Below, piece after piece: positions 11,248 to 22,700 of a DNA stretch of 64,000 nucleotides. The stretch comes from Selaginella moellendorffii (lineage: Eukaryota > Streptophyta > Lycopodiopsida > Selaginellales > Selaginellaceae). Each line of letters starts with the position of its first letter. Positions within the stretch are counted from its first letter, which is position 1. Location: contig NW_003314261.1 in assembly GCF_000143415.4 (NCBI RefSeq), positions 372,001-436,000 of the forward strand, given 5' to 3'. The position numbers and the translations under genes are program-made. Below the pieces are notes generated by a model. It did no database searches. It had not been told where the DNA came from and was given only the letters and a program-made list of their open reading frames with translations.

Positions 11248-12527
11248 ATGGCGTCATGGAGGCTTCCCCAGGGGCGCGCGGTGGATTCGGTGCGATGGCT
11301 GCCATCGTCGGCGGCGGCCTGGGACCGAATGCTGGTGTCAACCCTGTTTGATCCAGAGACAGGCAAGCCTAGCCTAGAGCTTAATGCCCTGGGCAGCAAA
11401 GATTCCACCGAGGGAAGGCCATGGCTGGATTTGCGAGGCGAGTGGGAGCTGCCCGGACGAGTCTCGGCCCTCGCCACCGCTGCATTGCAAGGGGAGAATT
11501 TCCTTGCGGTGGCGGGCAGCATCGAGGGGTCCGTGACAGTGGTACCAGTGGATGCCGTGCAAGTGACTACGTCGGAGCTTCTAGACAAGGAGCCTCTCGT
11601 TCTTTCCGGTTTGCACGAGGCTAGCGTCTGCGCTGTGGACGTCCTGGACGATTCCGGGGACTGCTTGGCCGTGGGGGAGGATGGAAAGATTAGCGTAGTG
11701 AAGATCTCCGAGTCCGAGCTTCTTCCCAAGCGTGTTCACGACAGTCATGGCCATGTCTCCTTCTCTGCCGCGCATTGGGCTTCGTCTATGGAGTTCGTGA
11801 CCGCCGGAGTGGGAGCTCCATTGCAGTGGTGGGATCTTCGTAAACCGGGTGGAGCTGTCTCGCAATGCCGCTTGAAATGGTGGGGGATCTAAAGCTCTCA
11901 TTGCCTTCCTTCGCTTATAAACTTTCGCTTCACAGGGACGGTTCTTCACCGGGATTCGTTCACTCTCTGGACGTCCATCCCTCTCGGAAGCATCTCTGCG
12001 TGGTGCGTTAGCTTGTTTTGTTTCATTTTTTTCTGGATCCTTAATAGTTCTTGTTGTCAAGGTCGGAGGCTCTGGAGGATCCATCTTCGCTTGGGACCTT
12101 CGATGGCAAAGAGATGCCGTGAAGCTAGCGGGTGTTTCTGCGAGTAAATCGGCGATTGTAGAGAGCGAGGTCTGGGAAGTCAAGTACGACCATGCGTCTA
12201 CGATTTCGTCTTCATCGGACTCTGGAAAGGTCCCTCCAGTTATGTTTTGCTCGGAAGATGGTGTTCTAGCAACCATTGAAGGAGGTAAGCGTTTTTTCTG
12301 TCGTGCAAGCTTTGATATGGATGCTTAAAAATCCTTGGTGCAGGCAATGTTACCGAGCTTCTCGCGGAGCCTTGCGCCATCAATTCTTTCGATGTTGATT
12401 GCGAGAATGGAAAGGTAAGGCGTGAATTTCTCGAGACAAGCTTACTAGTTTATATGATTTATTGATGCAGGACATTGTGTGTGGCTTGGAACATGAAAGC
12501 ATTCTTTTTTTGAAGAGACGAATATGA
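11248..12527 (+). CDS. NUP43: Nucleoporin NUP43 (WD40 protein of the NUP107-160 complex)
   Basis: Exons are 11248-11879, 11936-12002, 12062-12284, 12344-12414 and 12471-12527; introns are 56-59 nt and GT-AG. The product is 349 aa, close to plant NUP43. WD-type blades are seen at VDSVRWLP, SALATAALQGENFLAVAGS, VCAVDVLDDSGDCLAVGEDGK, HWASSMEFVTAGVG with PLQWWDLRKPGG, HSLDVHPSRKHLCVVGGSGG with IFAWDLRW, VWEVKYD, and a last blade ending GLEHESILFLKR. The PLQWWDLRKPGGA stretch is characteristic of NUP43. It would act as a beta-propeller in the Y-shaped scaffold of the nuclear pore. The donor of intron 1 is GTGGGG, chosen because it alone keeps the frame into DGSSPGFVHSL. Confidence 0.9.
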
Positions 12528-12678
12528 GAATCAATACCGATGAAGTTGTTCATGTAGCTCTAAACAACAAATATTCCTTTAATAAGATACATTACCTTTT
12601 ATTTAGAAGGTATATTAACTGATTAAAGGGTATACTTGAATATATAAAGGACAAATAGAATAAAAAAATCTTAGGGCA

Positions 12679-13458
12679 ATGGTTCCAGAATGGCTAGAGA
12701 CGTTTTTGCAGAGAGATTTCTTCTCAAAGTGTTTAAAACACTGCCATGGCCAATCCATCACAGATCGTCAGTCAGCGTTTTGCATTGGTTGTCGTGCAGT
12801 ACTCTGTGAATCAGAAGTGTCCAATCACAATTGCGATAATGGACGCATTCTGCTATTGCGATGGCACCATAAAGAAGCTAGGGTTGTTCGAGAGCATATC
12901 GCACAGTTTTACAATGTGGATCACGTTGACGGCAGCAAAAAAAAAGGTGAAGATCTTATCCGTCTCAAGAGCTGTCCGTCTCCCCGTGGGATCAAGGGAT
13001 GTTACTGCGGCCTCAATTTCGATGACGAGCCATTAGTTCGTGTCACCACTTACTGCTCCATCGACTGCCAGCTCCAGCACGATCGAGCTCTGGCCGTTAA
13101 GCCAATCAAGCTCTTTGGAAACACAGTGCTGCCGAACATCCCAGCTCCTCCTAAAACTGCTCAGCTGGCTCGGAATGCTAGCAAGGCGCTGGGAAAGGCT
13201 GCTGCAAAGCCTGTCAAGCCAGTTCTAGAAGGTGGTTCTGAAAGGGAAGAAGTCTCAGGCATGGAGCTCTGGAGATCAATTGTTGGTTCGAGAAGAGGTG
13301 TTCCTCAGGCTCTTCCAGGCGATGATCAGCAGGGTAATCCTTCGGCAGAGGCGCTAGGATTGACAAATGAGGGAAAGCGCCGTGAGGCTTGCAGCTGCAT
13401 GCCAGTGCCTCCTGCAAAAATCATGAAATTGGACGAAGAGCGAGAAATTGTGCAGTAA
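12679..13458 (+). CDS. PLATZ-family zinc-binding transcription factor, single exon
   Basis: An ORF of 259 aa. The N-terminal 140 residues fit the PLATZ domain: VPEWLETFLQRDFF, the Cys/His set beginning CLKHCHG, CIGCRAVLC, SNHNCDNGRILLLRWHHKEARVV, the segment around FYNVDHVDGSK, CYCGLNF, and YCSIDCQLQHD. The C-terminal part is low-complexity with basic patches and no known domain. PLATZ proteins bind A/T-rich DNA and act mostly as repressors (family knowledge). Many PLATZ genes have introns; here the frame is open throughout. It lies 151 bp downstream of NUP43 on the same strand. Confidence 0.85.
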   Translation: MVPEWLETFLQRDFFSKCLKHCHGQSITDRQSAFCIGCRAVLCESEVSNHNCDNGRILLLRWHHKEARVVREHIAQFYNVDHVDGSKKKGEDLIRLKSCPSPRGIKGCYCGLNFDDEPLVRVTTYCSIDCQLQHDRALAVKPIKLFGNTVLPNIPAPPKTAQLARNASKALGKAAAKPVKPVLEGGSEREEVSGMELWRSIVGSRRGVPQALPGDDQQGNPSAEALGLTNEGKRREACSCMPVPPAKIMKLDEEREIVQ

Positions 13459-14989
13459 GACTATAACAAGATTAAGCATGTTTACAAATAATGGTTTTGA
13501 AAGAGCGAGCAGGAAACACAGTATCCATCATAGTTTTAATGTGTTGTTGATGTGTTAAAATACAGAACAGAACAAGATGACTGCCTTCACTAAGGCCTAT
13601 GAATTGGCACTAAGTATGCAATGGTGAAGAGGCAGAATCGCCCGCTTCCCGAACGCATCCTGAATGGGTTGAGGCCACATGGCTGAAAATATAAGAAGCT
13701 TTCAGAGTTTGCTGGATCAAAAAAGTTAGTTTCGCCTTATTTTGTTACCCTACCGGGGCTTGTTGAAGCCGAACTGGTCATAGTTCGATTCTGCCAGGAA
13801 GAAGCAGAGTACAGACTCCAGCTAACTGGTTCCGTGTAGATATCGTTCCATGCACGAAGAGCAGTTTGAAGAACTTCTGTCCATACATAATTCATAGCAA
13901 CTTGCCAAAACCAACCATAGAAAAAGGGTTTTGATTTTTTCAATGCTTTGTTCAGACACCACGTTCCAAACATTGCATGCAATCCACTTTCCTCGGTAAG
14001 GATCTTCATAAGATTTGCAGTTGCTACAATGCTTATGTCAGCAACAAGAATTAGTATAATTGACTCACCATAGGCTGCTTGGAGGCTTCCTTTTTGAATT
14101 GCTTGCGTGGAGCTACACATAGTACTGATCCCCGTATTCTGAAAACTGCAACAGACTCTGGTGTGTACTTTCTAATTCATTTTATACACTGCAAGAGTTG
14201 AGGTAGTAATCTAGGAACGAAGAGCTCTTGCTTCAGGAAATGTAGTTGCAGGAGGTGGGTTCAACCCCTCTCGAAGTAATCAGACTAGAGTAAGTGTAGT
14301 GTTCTAGCAGCTTTGAAGCTGTCCTGCACCTGTTACTCGAGTGCTTTGATAAACATCTGAAGAGTGAAAGCTAAACAAAAATATAGTTTTCAATTCTTCG
14401 TTTCAACATACATGATTTTCTAAGATCTGAATCTTGTTTTTGTGGTTTTTAACGAAGGTAACATATAATTCTCTAAATTTTTTTTATGATAAAAACCCAT
14501 TTCACTGGACGTAACAGTGATGAATTTTCTCCAAGATGATATTCTCTTGACAAAAACATTGTCCAAACATATTTCCAACCACTGTGTGAAGAAGTTCCCA
14601 CACTTCTGTAGGAAAATAAACCACTGCTAAATGTCCTCTCCATGTGTTGGGATTATTGGGTACAGGCTCCATCCACTTGACCTGTAAACATCCTGATAAA
14701 AACACCTCCACCACAGATCTAATTCTTCCCTGGATTGCTAATTGTATTGGTCTCAAAGTCATGAGAAACCACATTCAAAAGCAGATGGAAGCAGTTCCAA
14801 GCGTTGTCATAGTGGGGCACAAGCTTTGGCAAACAGAGACCATGCAAAAGATGATAACACTATAACAGAAACACTCTTAGGTTCACAGTGCAACGTAGTT
14901 CGTATTGGGAGGGGATTTGGGTGCGGCTTGCAGGCATCTGGACCCTACCACATTTTGTCTAGGCCATTTTGCTCTGGTGCCGGGCGCCA
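13459..14989. other. Intergenic region with weak ORFs and a tRNA-like promoter sequence
   Basis: Two reverse-strand ORFs (14,120-13,737, 127 aa; 14,774-14,502, 90 aa) have protein-like composition but match nothing I recognise. At 14,221-14,268 an A-box-like segment and a B-box-like GGGTTCAACCCC are spaced as in a tRNA-derived element. Confidence 0.35.
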
Positions 14990-16113
14990 TGGAGCTGGAG
15001 GTAATCAGGCAACTAGCGGTGTCTGCTGGGCTTGGTGACGGACGCTCGGAGCAAACCCCGATCGTGATCCGCGGGTCTCGCGCTGGAGGATTTGCAAGTG
15101 GTGGTACGTTGCGTGATTTGTTATTTTCAGTCGTTTCTCTGTGTTTTTCTTAATAGACATCGACCGCATAATTGAGGCGGCGATAGAAAAGGCTTTGTCC
15201 AAGCGTCAGAAGACTACGCTCTTATGCTGCGATCGGCAAAAAAAAAGAAAGAAAGCGATGCCTACGACAACATTTGAGGCTCGTTGGAGATCACAAGTCA
15301 GTTCACGGATGCACCGGAAGTGGAGGCAGCAACAACTTATCTTCTCCAAAAAGTTGGACAGAAAGTTTGATTGATCTCGCTTTAGAAGAGGCTCGGACTC
15401 GTGACAAAGAGATGGATGATAAGGGCTCAGCAAGTGAGAGATATGATCGGGAGAATGTAGGTTACGAATATATTCAAGGCGACGAGATAAAAGTTCAGCT
15501 GGCAATTCGAATATTGGAGCAGGAAGCCGTGAAGAAAATGCCACTTTTCGGAGGGGTTGCATACCACAGGACACGAGCAGGTCTGGTATTCCAGGTTCTT
15601 CTGATAAACCGAGCTATTCTTTCCGCACTTCGGACACAGCCGCTCTATCGTGGTCGTCGCTTGCTTTTGTTATGGAGCTCAAGTACGAGTTAACCAAGCT
15701 AAACACGGAATGCTTGGGAGAAACAACAGCAAGGCTAGATGTTATAAAGATGACCCAATCGAGCAGGAGGTTTGCGTATGCAGTGCTGCTCTGTAGACAG
15801 GAAATCCAGGTCCAGAAGCTGGATATGGTCAACGGGAAGAACCAGTATACATTTACGCAAAGATATCCTTGGGCTCTCAAGAAAGGACCATTTCGCCTAA
15901 GACTTCTTGTGGGAATCCTGCTGGCTGACGGGACTGTGTATGGATTCAGTCCTCCACAAATGCACGGGCGCATATCTTTGGAGTTATCTTCAGGATTTGA
16001 AAATCGTTGCTCTCCAAGATCGCAAGCATGACTCTTTGTCAGTTCGAGTTTACAAGGCAAATCTGGTTCAGGGACGGCGTTGCAGTGAAGGTCTGCCCGC
16101 AACTAGCCGCTGA
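14990..16113 (+). CDS. Unrecognised gene-like region, possibly frameshifted
   Basis: A plausible first exon, 14,990-15,102, encodes MELEVIRQLAVSAGLGDG and leads to a GT donor. It joins at about 15,157 to a helical segment (DIDRIIEAAIEKALSKRQK). After a run of nine A residues near 15,238 the best open frame moves by one base. That frame runs through an acidic, lysine-rich stretch (SLIDLALEEARTRDKEMDD) to about 15,590. A further ORF, 15,672-16,031, encodes 119 aa beginning MELKYELTKLNTECLGETT. I recognise no domain. It could be a lineage-specific gene, a decayed gene, or part of a transposable element. Confidence 0.3.
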
Positions 16114-17099
16114 GCTTTTTGTTCTTGGCATTGCCTATTCTTTACAATGGCAAGCTACAGAACGGGGATGACTACTTGGTGACGAGATACTGTGAGCAGA
16201 TAGGCTGAGGGAACTGTTCTGGAAGGGTGGATACAGCGAGAAAGTCCAAGTCGACCAGTTCGTCCAATGCTTGAGGTCCGTTAATTCAAGTTTGGAGTAC
16301 AAATGTGGAAGGTGGCGGAGGAAAAGAAATGCCCGGGAACAGCTTTTGCTGCGTACCACAGCAATGCCTCGTCTTCCTCTGCTTTTGGATCCAGTTCAGG
16401 TGTGCATGTTTTGCAGTTGAACATGGCAGAGAAGCCTGCTTCAAACTCAAGCTTAAAAATATACTAGTCGGACAGAGGGGGCAAATCTCTGGATTGATTC
16501 AACGCGGTCGCAATCGCTCAACGCTACATTACGATCGACATTTTCAACGAAGAAAAGAGAAGCTGATCGGTGAGAATATAAGGCACCATGATGGAAGAAA
16601 AGGAATCATTGTAGGAGAATGGGTCCAGAGTAAGAATCCCGGCTGACACGCATATCCCCTCCCCCAACCAGAGGCTAAGAATTGTCGAGTAACAAAATCG
16701 ATCCAAAGATTTGTAAATCTCATCTTAGTCTTGGAATTCTTTTCCTCTTTTCTATCCTGGATGGATGGATTGTGAGATACCCGCCCAAGTTGCACAAATG
16801 GGATTTGGGGACCCAGGGGTTTGGATTTCTTCAGAGTATCTTATGGTGGTAGCTTAGGAACTTAGGAATCTAGAGAGCCAATGGCAATGGAAGGGCAAAC
16901 TACATAGATTCCCGGTAGAGTAATCAATGCGACCCGTCGGTCTATGACACCAATCCTTTCTTCCTCTTCTAGTACCATCCAATGGCCGGGTATCTAACGA
17001 GGGATATACGAGCACTGACTTTGGGGGCCACCGAATATCCGTATCTTCTTCATCTCTCGCTCTCTCCAACTGGTCTCGTGATCTAAATTCGCTGCGGCG
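16114..17099. other. Intergenic region upstream of the GARP factor gene
   Basis: No convincing gene. Several short ORFs on both strands have no recognisable content. It presumably includes the promoter of the downstream GARP gene. Confidence 0.5.
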
Positions 17100-18533
17100 A
17101 TGAATCCAGAGGAGGAATTTGGGCAAGCAGAGGGGCCGGATCTCACATTGGGATGCGCGATCGCAAAGAGGGACTCGAGTGACCAGCAAACTCGGAGGAG
17201 GATGGAGGATTATTTGCAAGCTCTCCAACAGGAAAGGCAAAAGATTGAGGCTTTCAAGCGAGAGCTTCCCTGCTGCATGAATTTGCTCGACCAAGGTAAT
17301 CCATGGCATGGTCAGTCAGTCTAGCCTTGCAAGCTTTTCTTATCTCTTCGAATGAAGCTATCCAATCGACTAGGGGATGTTTGGACGAGAGCTACAAAAC
17401 AGAGATGGAAGAGGAAAATCCGCCCAAGCTGGAGCTCTTTCTCGAGAATCGCTCAGGCTTTCGTCTTGGAAAGCCCAAGAGCGAGGCCGAGGATCATCGC
17501 GATTTTGAGGAAAGACCATCCACTCCAAAGCAAAATTGGATGCAGCTCGCTTGTTTCCCATCACAATCACCCCGTGAGGATGAAGAATTTGAAGTAAGTG
17601 GTTCATAGATTTCTCCCACAGGAATTCATAGTTTCGTTTCCACTTCTCAGACAAGAAAAGCTCTCAGATCATCGACGGCATCAGCTGATTCCGGTGCTTT
17701 TGCGCCTTTTGTGCGAGACAAGAAATGGGATCAAGCTGAACTTTGCCTCTCCTCGTCTATTTGCTTATCTCTGGAACAAAAGAAAACTGGCTTCATAAAG
17801 TTTCAAGGCAACGAGTCAAATTTGCCTCTAGTAGAGCTTTCCTTGCAGCAAATGCCTAGCAGCGGCATTTGCTCAAACTCTACTTTACACCAACAAAGAA
17901 AGGCGAGGCGGTGCTGGTCTCCGGAGCTCCATCGACGATTTGTCAATGCTTTACAGCAGCTCGGAGGATCCCAAGGTGCGACAGTAATTCAAGCGCTCGA
18001 TCAAAAGTTCTTAAAGGTTTCTTCTTCTTGATCCAGTTGCAACTCCAAAGCAAATCCGAGAGCTCATGAAGGTAGATGGTCTTACAAACGATGAAGTAAA
18101 AAGCCACCTCCAGGTGAGTGATCCAGTTTCTTCTCGAAGTCGATTCAATTGATTTTCTTTTCGTTGGATCAAGCAGAAGTATCGACTCCACACGAGAAGA
18201 CCGGCGACAGTAGCCCCAGGAACAGCAGCCCAGAAATCCCCTCAAGTTGTTGTTCTTGGGAGCATCTGGGTTCCTCCAGAGTATGCAGTGTTTGATCACC
18301 ATCAAGCAGCACCGAGTATGCAAAGTACTCCTCTCCAGCAAAGCAAGGCTCAAGATTTCTTTGCAAATCTCCACGCTTCCCCAGCTGAGCCAATGGTGTT
18401 TTATGAGAAGCAAGAGCTCTTAAAATCCTCCAAGGAAGAGGGGGAAGTTTTGAGCCCCAGGAAAGCTAGCGCCACCACTGCTTCCGAGGAGGAGGACGAT
18501 GGAGATGTGACGGAGGCTGAAGAGCAGCGGTAA
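17100..18533 (+). CDS. GARP-type transcription factor of the HRS1/HHO (NIGT1) group
   Basis: Exons are 17100-17295, 17358-17593, 17651-17975, 18037-18113 and 18177-18533, giving 396 aa. The N-terminal helix [20 protein letters not shown] followed by [12 protein letters not shown] is the conserved HHO N-terminal domain used for dimerisation. Residues about 196-250 form the single MYB-like GARP domain: [60 protein letters not shown]. The SHLQKYR signature is intact and the domain is split over three exons, as is usual in this family. The C-terminus is acidic. HHO proteins are nuclear repressors in nitrate and phosphate signalling (family knowledge); the precise role here is inferred only from family membership. 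Confidence 0.92.
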
Positions 18534-18708
18534 ATTGGTTTTGCAAAACGCTACTGCAATCAAAAGAGTGAGTGAGAATGAGAAAAGGCAAAAGGAAAAA
18601 AAGAAGAAGAAGAGCGCTATGATAAGAACCTGCAGCTACGATGTGAGAAGTATCACAGTTTGCTTGATTGCAAGAATAGTAGAATGGTTGGAAAAAGCTG
18701 GCCTCGTT

Positions 18709-18831
18709 CGGTCCAAGATGCAAAGTAGTCCGCCAGGAAGAAAAGGATGTGTTTTCTATGCCATGGGGGGACCTGTTCGAGAGAAAATGTTACTCCCTTC
18801 CCTAGAAGAAAAGTGTAAGATACGTACCTGA

Positions 18832-18868
<37 letters not shown>

Positions 18869-19194
18869 CCTTCTCCCTTCTCCGCAGATAGTTTAATGCT
18901 TCCCATGCTTCCGGTCCACGTAGCAAATCCTCCACTGGATGATTCTCGTTGAAAGAATCATGTTATTCTCGAATCACCATCGCTTTCATCCTGGCACGCA
19001 AATCTTTAAGTCGTCCTCGCGAGGAGTGTAATCGTCAACACCGGTGATTTCCCCGGATTCCAGCACTGATAATCTCGAGCGGCTTGGAGCGCACAATGAG
19101 TCTCGTCAACATGAGCAAGGCATATCAACTGAGCTCCTTTATTCTTTCTTTTGTTTTTGCCTCCACTGTTGTGTGACACGGACATCGCAGTCCC
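18709..19194 (+). repeat. Diverged direct repeat, copy 1
   Basis: Shares with 20,267-20,786 a series of collinear blocks: GTCCAAGATGC, a lysine-rich coding-like stretch, AATCACCATCGCTTTCATC, and CCTCCACTGTTGTGTGACAC. Spacing is similar (485 versus 519 bp). The last block also resembles sequence 3' of the PPR gene near 27,200. Confidence 0.65.
18837..18868. repeat. (GA)n microsatellite
   Basis: An uninterrupted GA dinucleotide run of about 32 bp, lying inside the diverged direct repeat described for 18,709-19,194. Confidence 0.9.
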
Positions 19195-19989
19195 TTCCAT
19201 TCTCCAATCTCCATGCAAGCTCATGTCTTGGAACTGTTTTCGTTTTCTTTTTCTTTATCTTCCTTGCCACTGAACGATCACCTCTTCCAAGCCTCGAAGG
19301 ACAAGATGCTAACAAGTCGTCCGCGAGCTGACAACAGAGGCGAGATTGTCAACCAAACTATCGTCCGCACTCTCGCATACCCAGGCTCAATGCAGTTCGT
19401 TCATCTTAAACAGGGCATCACTGTTGTTTTGCAAGGAGCGGGCAGCAAGCATCAACATCTTCTTTCGCTGCAGCAGAGTTCCAAGGCAAACACTTCAACC
19501 CTGCAAAGTAGAGGAAAACGCAGGCCACCGAGGCCAGCAGCAGCCCCAGACAGTCACCAATGAGGCCATTCAAGGAGCTCAAACGCAAATCACTGGCCCA
19601 AAGAGGAGAAATACTGTTGTGTAAACTATGCATTATTTAACACTCTTTTTAATATTTTAAACACTTTACTAAATAAAACTTTTGCATTTAGTACTAAATG
19701 ATTTCATTTATATTTAATTTCACATTAAAATTTCAATACAACTTTCTTCATTCCATGAAGATATATAATCGGCTAATGGCAATGTGCAGCATCGTCCACT
19801 TTGTACACGGACGTCCAGGGGCAGCACACCTCTGCCAGCACTTCGACTGATAGCTTCCCCTCTCCGAGCTTGATCGTCTGTCCAACTTGCAAGCAGCGAG
19901 CACTGCCTTTCATTTTCAGAATCTGGCTCAGTCCTGTTGCATAAGGAAATGCACCAAACCAAGCTCAGTCTGAGCAGGGACTTCTTACT
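19195..19989. other. Region without a recognised gene
   Basis: Short ORFs only, some serine- or glutamine-rich by composition, with no recognisable domain. An AT-rich segment lies at about 19,620-19,740. Confidence 0.4.
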
Positions 19990-20360
19990 TTCCAGCGGCT
20001 CTGGATGTCGAGAACGAAGCCTGGAAAGCGGGTGCCTGGAAACTTTTCAAGTCGAGGCCTGAAAGCCGTGGGTTGTGCAACAAGATGCTCCAGCAGCTGA
20101 AGCAAATCTATGGAGCTACGCTAGGAAGGATTCTTCTGATGTTCTCTGAGTGGATTGAACTGCTCATGAAGCATACCATCGAGTTTAAGAGTTCTTCACC
20201 TCCAGGTGTGTGGGGCTCAAAACTCGAAAGCAACGCTCTTGAAGAAGCCCTCGCCATAGGCCTCGCTCTGTCCAAGATGCGAAGTGTGTTAGAATCTTTC
20301 TCCTGTTCCAAGAGGAAGCGTAAGACTTCTCCCAAGAAGAAAAGTAGAACATGTACCTGA
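19990..20360 (+). CDS. Unrecognised exon-like ORF
   Basis: After an acceptor-like TTCCAG near 19,992 the frame runs open to a TGA at about 20,360. It encodes protein-like sequence with EAWKAGAWKLFKSRPES, NKMLQQLKQIYGATLG and FSEWIELLMKHTIEF, and ends in a lysine-rich tail. It has no recognised family and I found no start exon. The tail region is shared with the repeat copy at 18,709, so it may be one of several related lineage-specific gene remnants. Confidence 0.3.
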
Positions 20361-20786
20361 GTGTGAGTGAGAGAGTATCCACCAAAAGAAACAGAAGTAG
20401 AGTCTCTTGAGGAAATTAATTTGAAACTGCAAAGAAAGAGGACCAATCGTGTCTTTGCACAGATTCCCCAGAAAAAGAAGCGCATGCTTCCAAAGCTTCT
20501 TCGCAAATCACCACTGAAGGATTCCCGTTGACCTGGTGAATGAATCCTCTAGCAGGGAATCCACGAGCGAGGAGAGTCCGTGAGAATCACCATCGCTTTC
20601 ATCTTGGCACGCAATCTTTCACTTCGCAATGAGAGTAATTGTCAACATCATCGACTCGAGCAGCTCCGCAAAACTATGATGGACGAGCATATCTTCCACT
20701 TTGTTTTCATTTTGGAGGCGAACACGGTTTCTTCTTTTTTTTTTGTCCCTTCGCCTCCACTGTTGTGTGACACGGACATCGCACTC
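20267..20786 (+). repeat. Diverged direct repeat, copy 2
   Basis: Partner of 18,709-19,194. It runs straight into sequence homologous to the 3' flank and 3' end of the intact PPR-DYW gene (27,170-27,790). Confidence 0.65.
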
Positions 20787-21410
20787 CGCTTTGTACTCGC
20801 ATTGTTTTGTAGCTTCTCTTCGTGAAAATTATTTCTCCAAGTCTTCACTGTCACGGCATGTTGATAATCTCCACGAGAAACATATGTCCCCTCACTGATC
20901 AATCACGTCTCATGAGCAGCCTCCATCGTTCTAAAGCGATGGAACCTGATAGAATACGATCTCAGAGAGCTTAGCTATGAACTTAGTAGCAGTCTGATAG
21001 TTCGTACAAATTGGTCAAGAGTAGCAACAAGAGCCAAAGCTATCGCTAGACTCTTCCACCCGGTTTGTATCCGGTACGTAGCCTTCATCCGAGAGTGCAA
21101 CCTTTCGAGCTCATCGCGGATCTCATGGTAGCGTTCACGAGAGGAGTCGCAAGCTTCAAACTCGTGGATCTCGTTCCCAACTTCAACATAGGTGAAGTTC
21201 CCAACTTCAACTGAAGCAGTTATGAAATTATGAAATCTCAGTTAACGTGAGATTTTTAACTTCCTCCCAGCAAAAAGCCCAAGACTTGTTGTTTGTGTGG
21301 GGGTGGAAAAGCGACCCTGGCGGAACATCGCCTCGCGGATCTTGCCATTACGCGTGTACGCCGCCATCAAGCTGGTGCATGACTTCATGCGTAGAGAATG
21401 CTGGTGAACT
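20690..21410 (-). pseudogene. PPR-DYW gene 3'-end fragment
   Basis: 20,690-21,200 aligns with 27,170-27,790, the 3' flank and DYW-coding end of the intact PPR gene on the minus strand. Blocks for the DYW tail, the RFHRF region, the AIKFIAKL-like segment and the E-domain hinge are recognisable but interrupted by deletions and frame changes. Weaker resemblance continues to about 21,410 (compare the Ala-Cys-Ser-His PPR segment). It is non-functional. Confidence 0.75.
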
Positions 21411-21545
21411 TCTTGGTTCGCATTGTTATTCCGAAGTCTACAGGTCGATCTTCAGTACAAATTGCTTCACTGGTTGCAGGGCATTTCTCATACCCGTTCT
21501 TCACCAGAAATGTTCGGAGAAAGAACCGTAGATGTTTTAAGGAAC

Positions 21546-22700
21546 CACGAACACCAGCTCATACTCGATGACAGCGTATGGGTTCCACCTGTCGAGTTGC
21601 TGCATAAGCTCCTCTATCCATCCCACTTCACAGGATGGTCAAGCTTGACGCACATTTGAAACATTCGGACCCTCCGGCTTGAAGTTCGCGGGCTTGAAGT
21701 CGATGGAACCTGTCCTTCCCCAACATGGAAAAGCGTCCCCGATTGCTGATTCTTAACCACGGGCCGCACGTACGCATTCTCCACGAGCTTATCCCAGTCC
21801 TCCGACGCTTTGCCTCCCATGTTGAGCAGACTGGTTGTAGGATCCGAATAGACCCGCCGGTTGTGCACGGCAATCACGTTGGCCGGTCGGATGTCCACCT
21901 GAGCTTCAATTCCTTCATCTAAAACACACCGTCCCGCGACAAGGGCTGGTGTATTCAAGAACGAAGACTTCAATGTGAGCCGCTATTGCATCTGTCTGTC
22001 CATTCGAAACAAGTGTCCCGCTATGAGCAAACATACTAACCTCCAGGCTCTGAGCCCTGCAGCCTTGTCACGTTTCTCTTCAGTGTCGAGCTTGAATAGT
22101 TCATCCGCCTTTAACTCAACATAATCGACGCAAGTAAGCTCAGGGACCTCATCGACCATGCCTTTGCGAATATGATCTTTGACTATAGGTGGGTCAATCT
22201 TTGCTTTCTCGTCTTGTAGTTCCAGCCAACTGTACAACATGTTCTGCAGGTATCCAGCTCGTTCTTCACTTGCAGGGAGAGCTAAGCTCCTCTTTCCTGC
22301 GTCGATAGTGTCCGAGTAAAAGATGTCTCTGGCCGCAGTAGTAGTACTACCGAGCTGGCATGTCCGTGATGGTTAAGCCAACTGCCTTGGCGCAGTCCTC
22401 GCAGTCCCGTAGCGTCTACGCCTCCATATACACGTAGATTCCCTGCTTTGCGAAGTCATGGTGCTTGGATTTCCCATAGTGTGAGAATCGTACCAGCGCT
22501 GCCAACCAGATGGAAGTTCTTGGCCTTGCTCTTGCGCTTGCCCCTCTCTCCAGCAAGCACCTCTTCAATGAATGCCGCGATGGAAGCGCACTGTGAGCAC
22601 CAAAACAGCTCCTCCCCCCCGGGTCTGCGGCGTCGGCTGTCATCCCTCGATCCGCATGCGCCAAATTGTACTTTCCGAGCTCCTCTAACCCAATTTAGCT
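21546..22700 (-). pseudogene. Unrecognised reverse-strand gene remnant
   Basis: Several reverse-strand segments look like real exons. 22,700-22,450 has a cysteine pair and basic residues (EELFWCSQCASIAAFIEEVL). 22,360-22,020 carries IFYSDTIDAGKRSLALPASE, LQNMLYSWLELQDEKAKIDP and MVDEVPELTCVDYVELKADE. 21,960-21,740 carries VDIRPANVIAVHNRRVYSDP. 21,605-21,546 ends WNPYAVIEYELVFVVP with a stop. The joins do not keep one frame with canonical splice sites, and a stop interrupts the segment near 22,420. I do not recognise the family. It could be a decayed lineage-specific gene or an intact gene whose introns I mis-assign. Confidence 0.4.
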
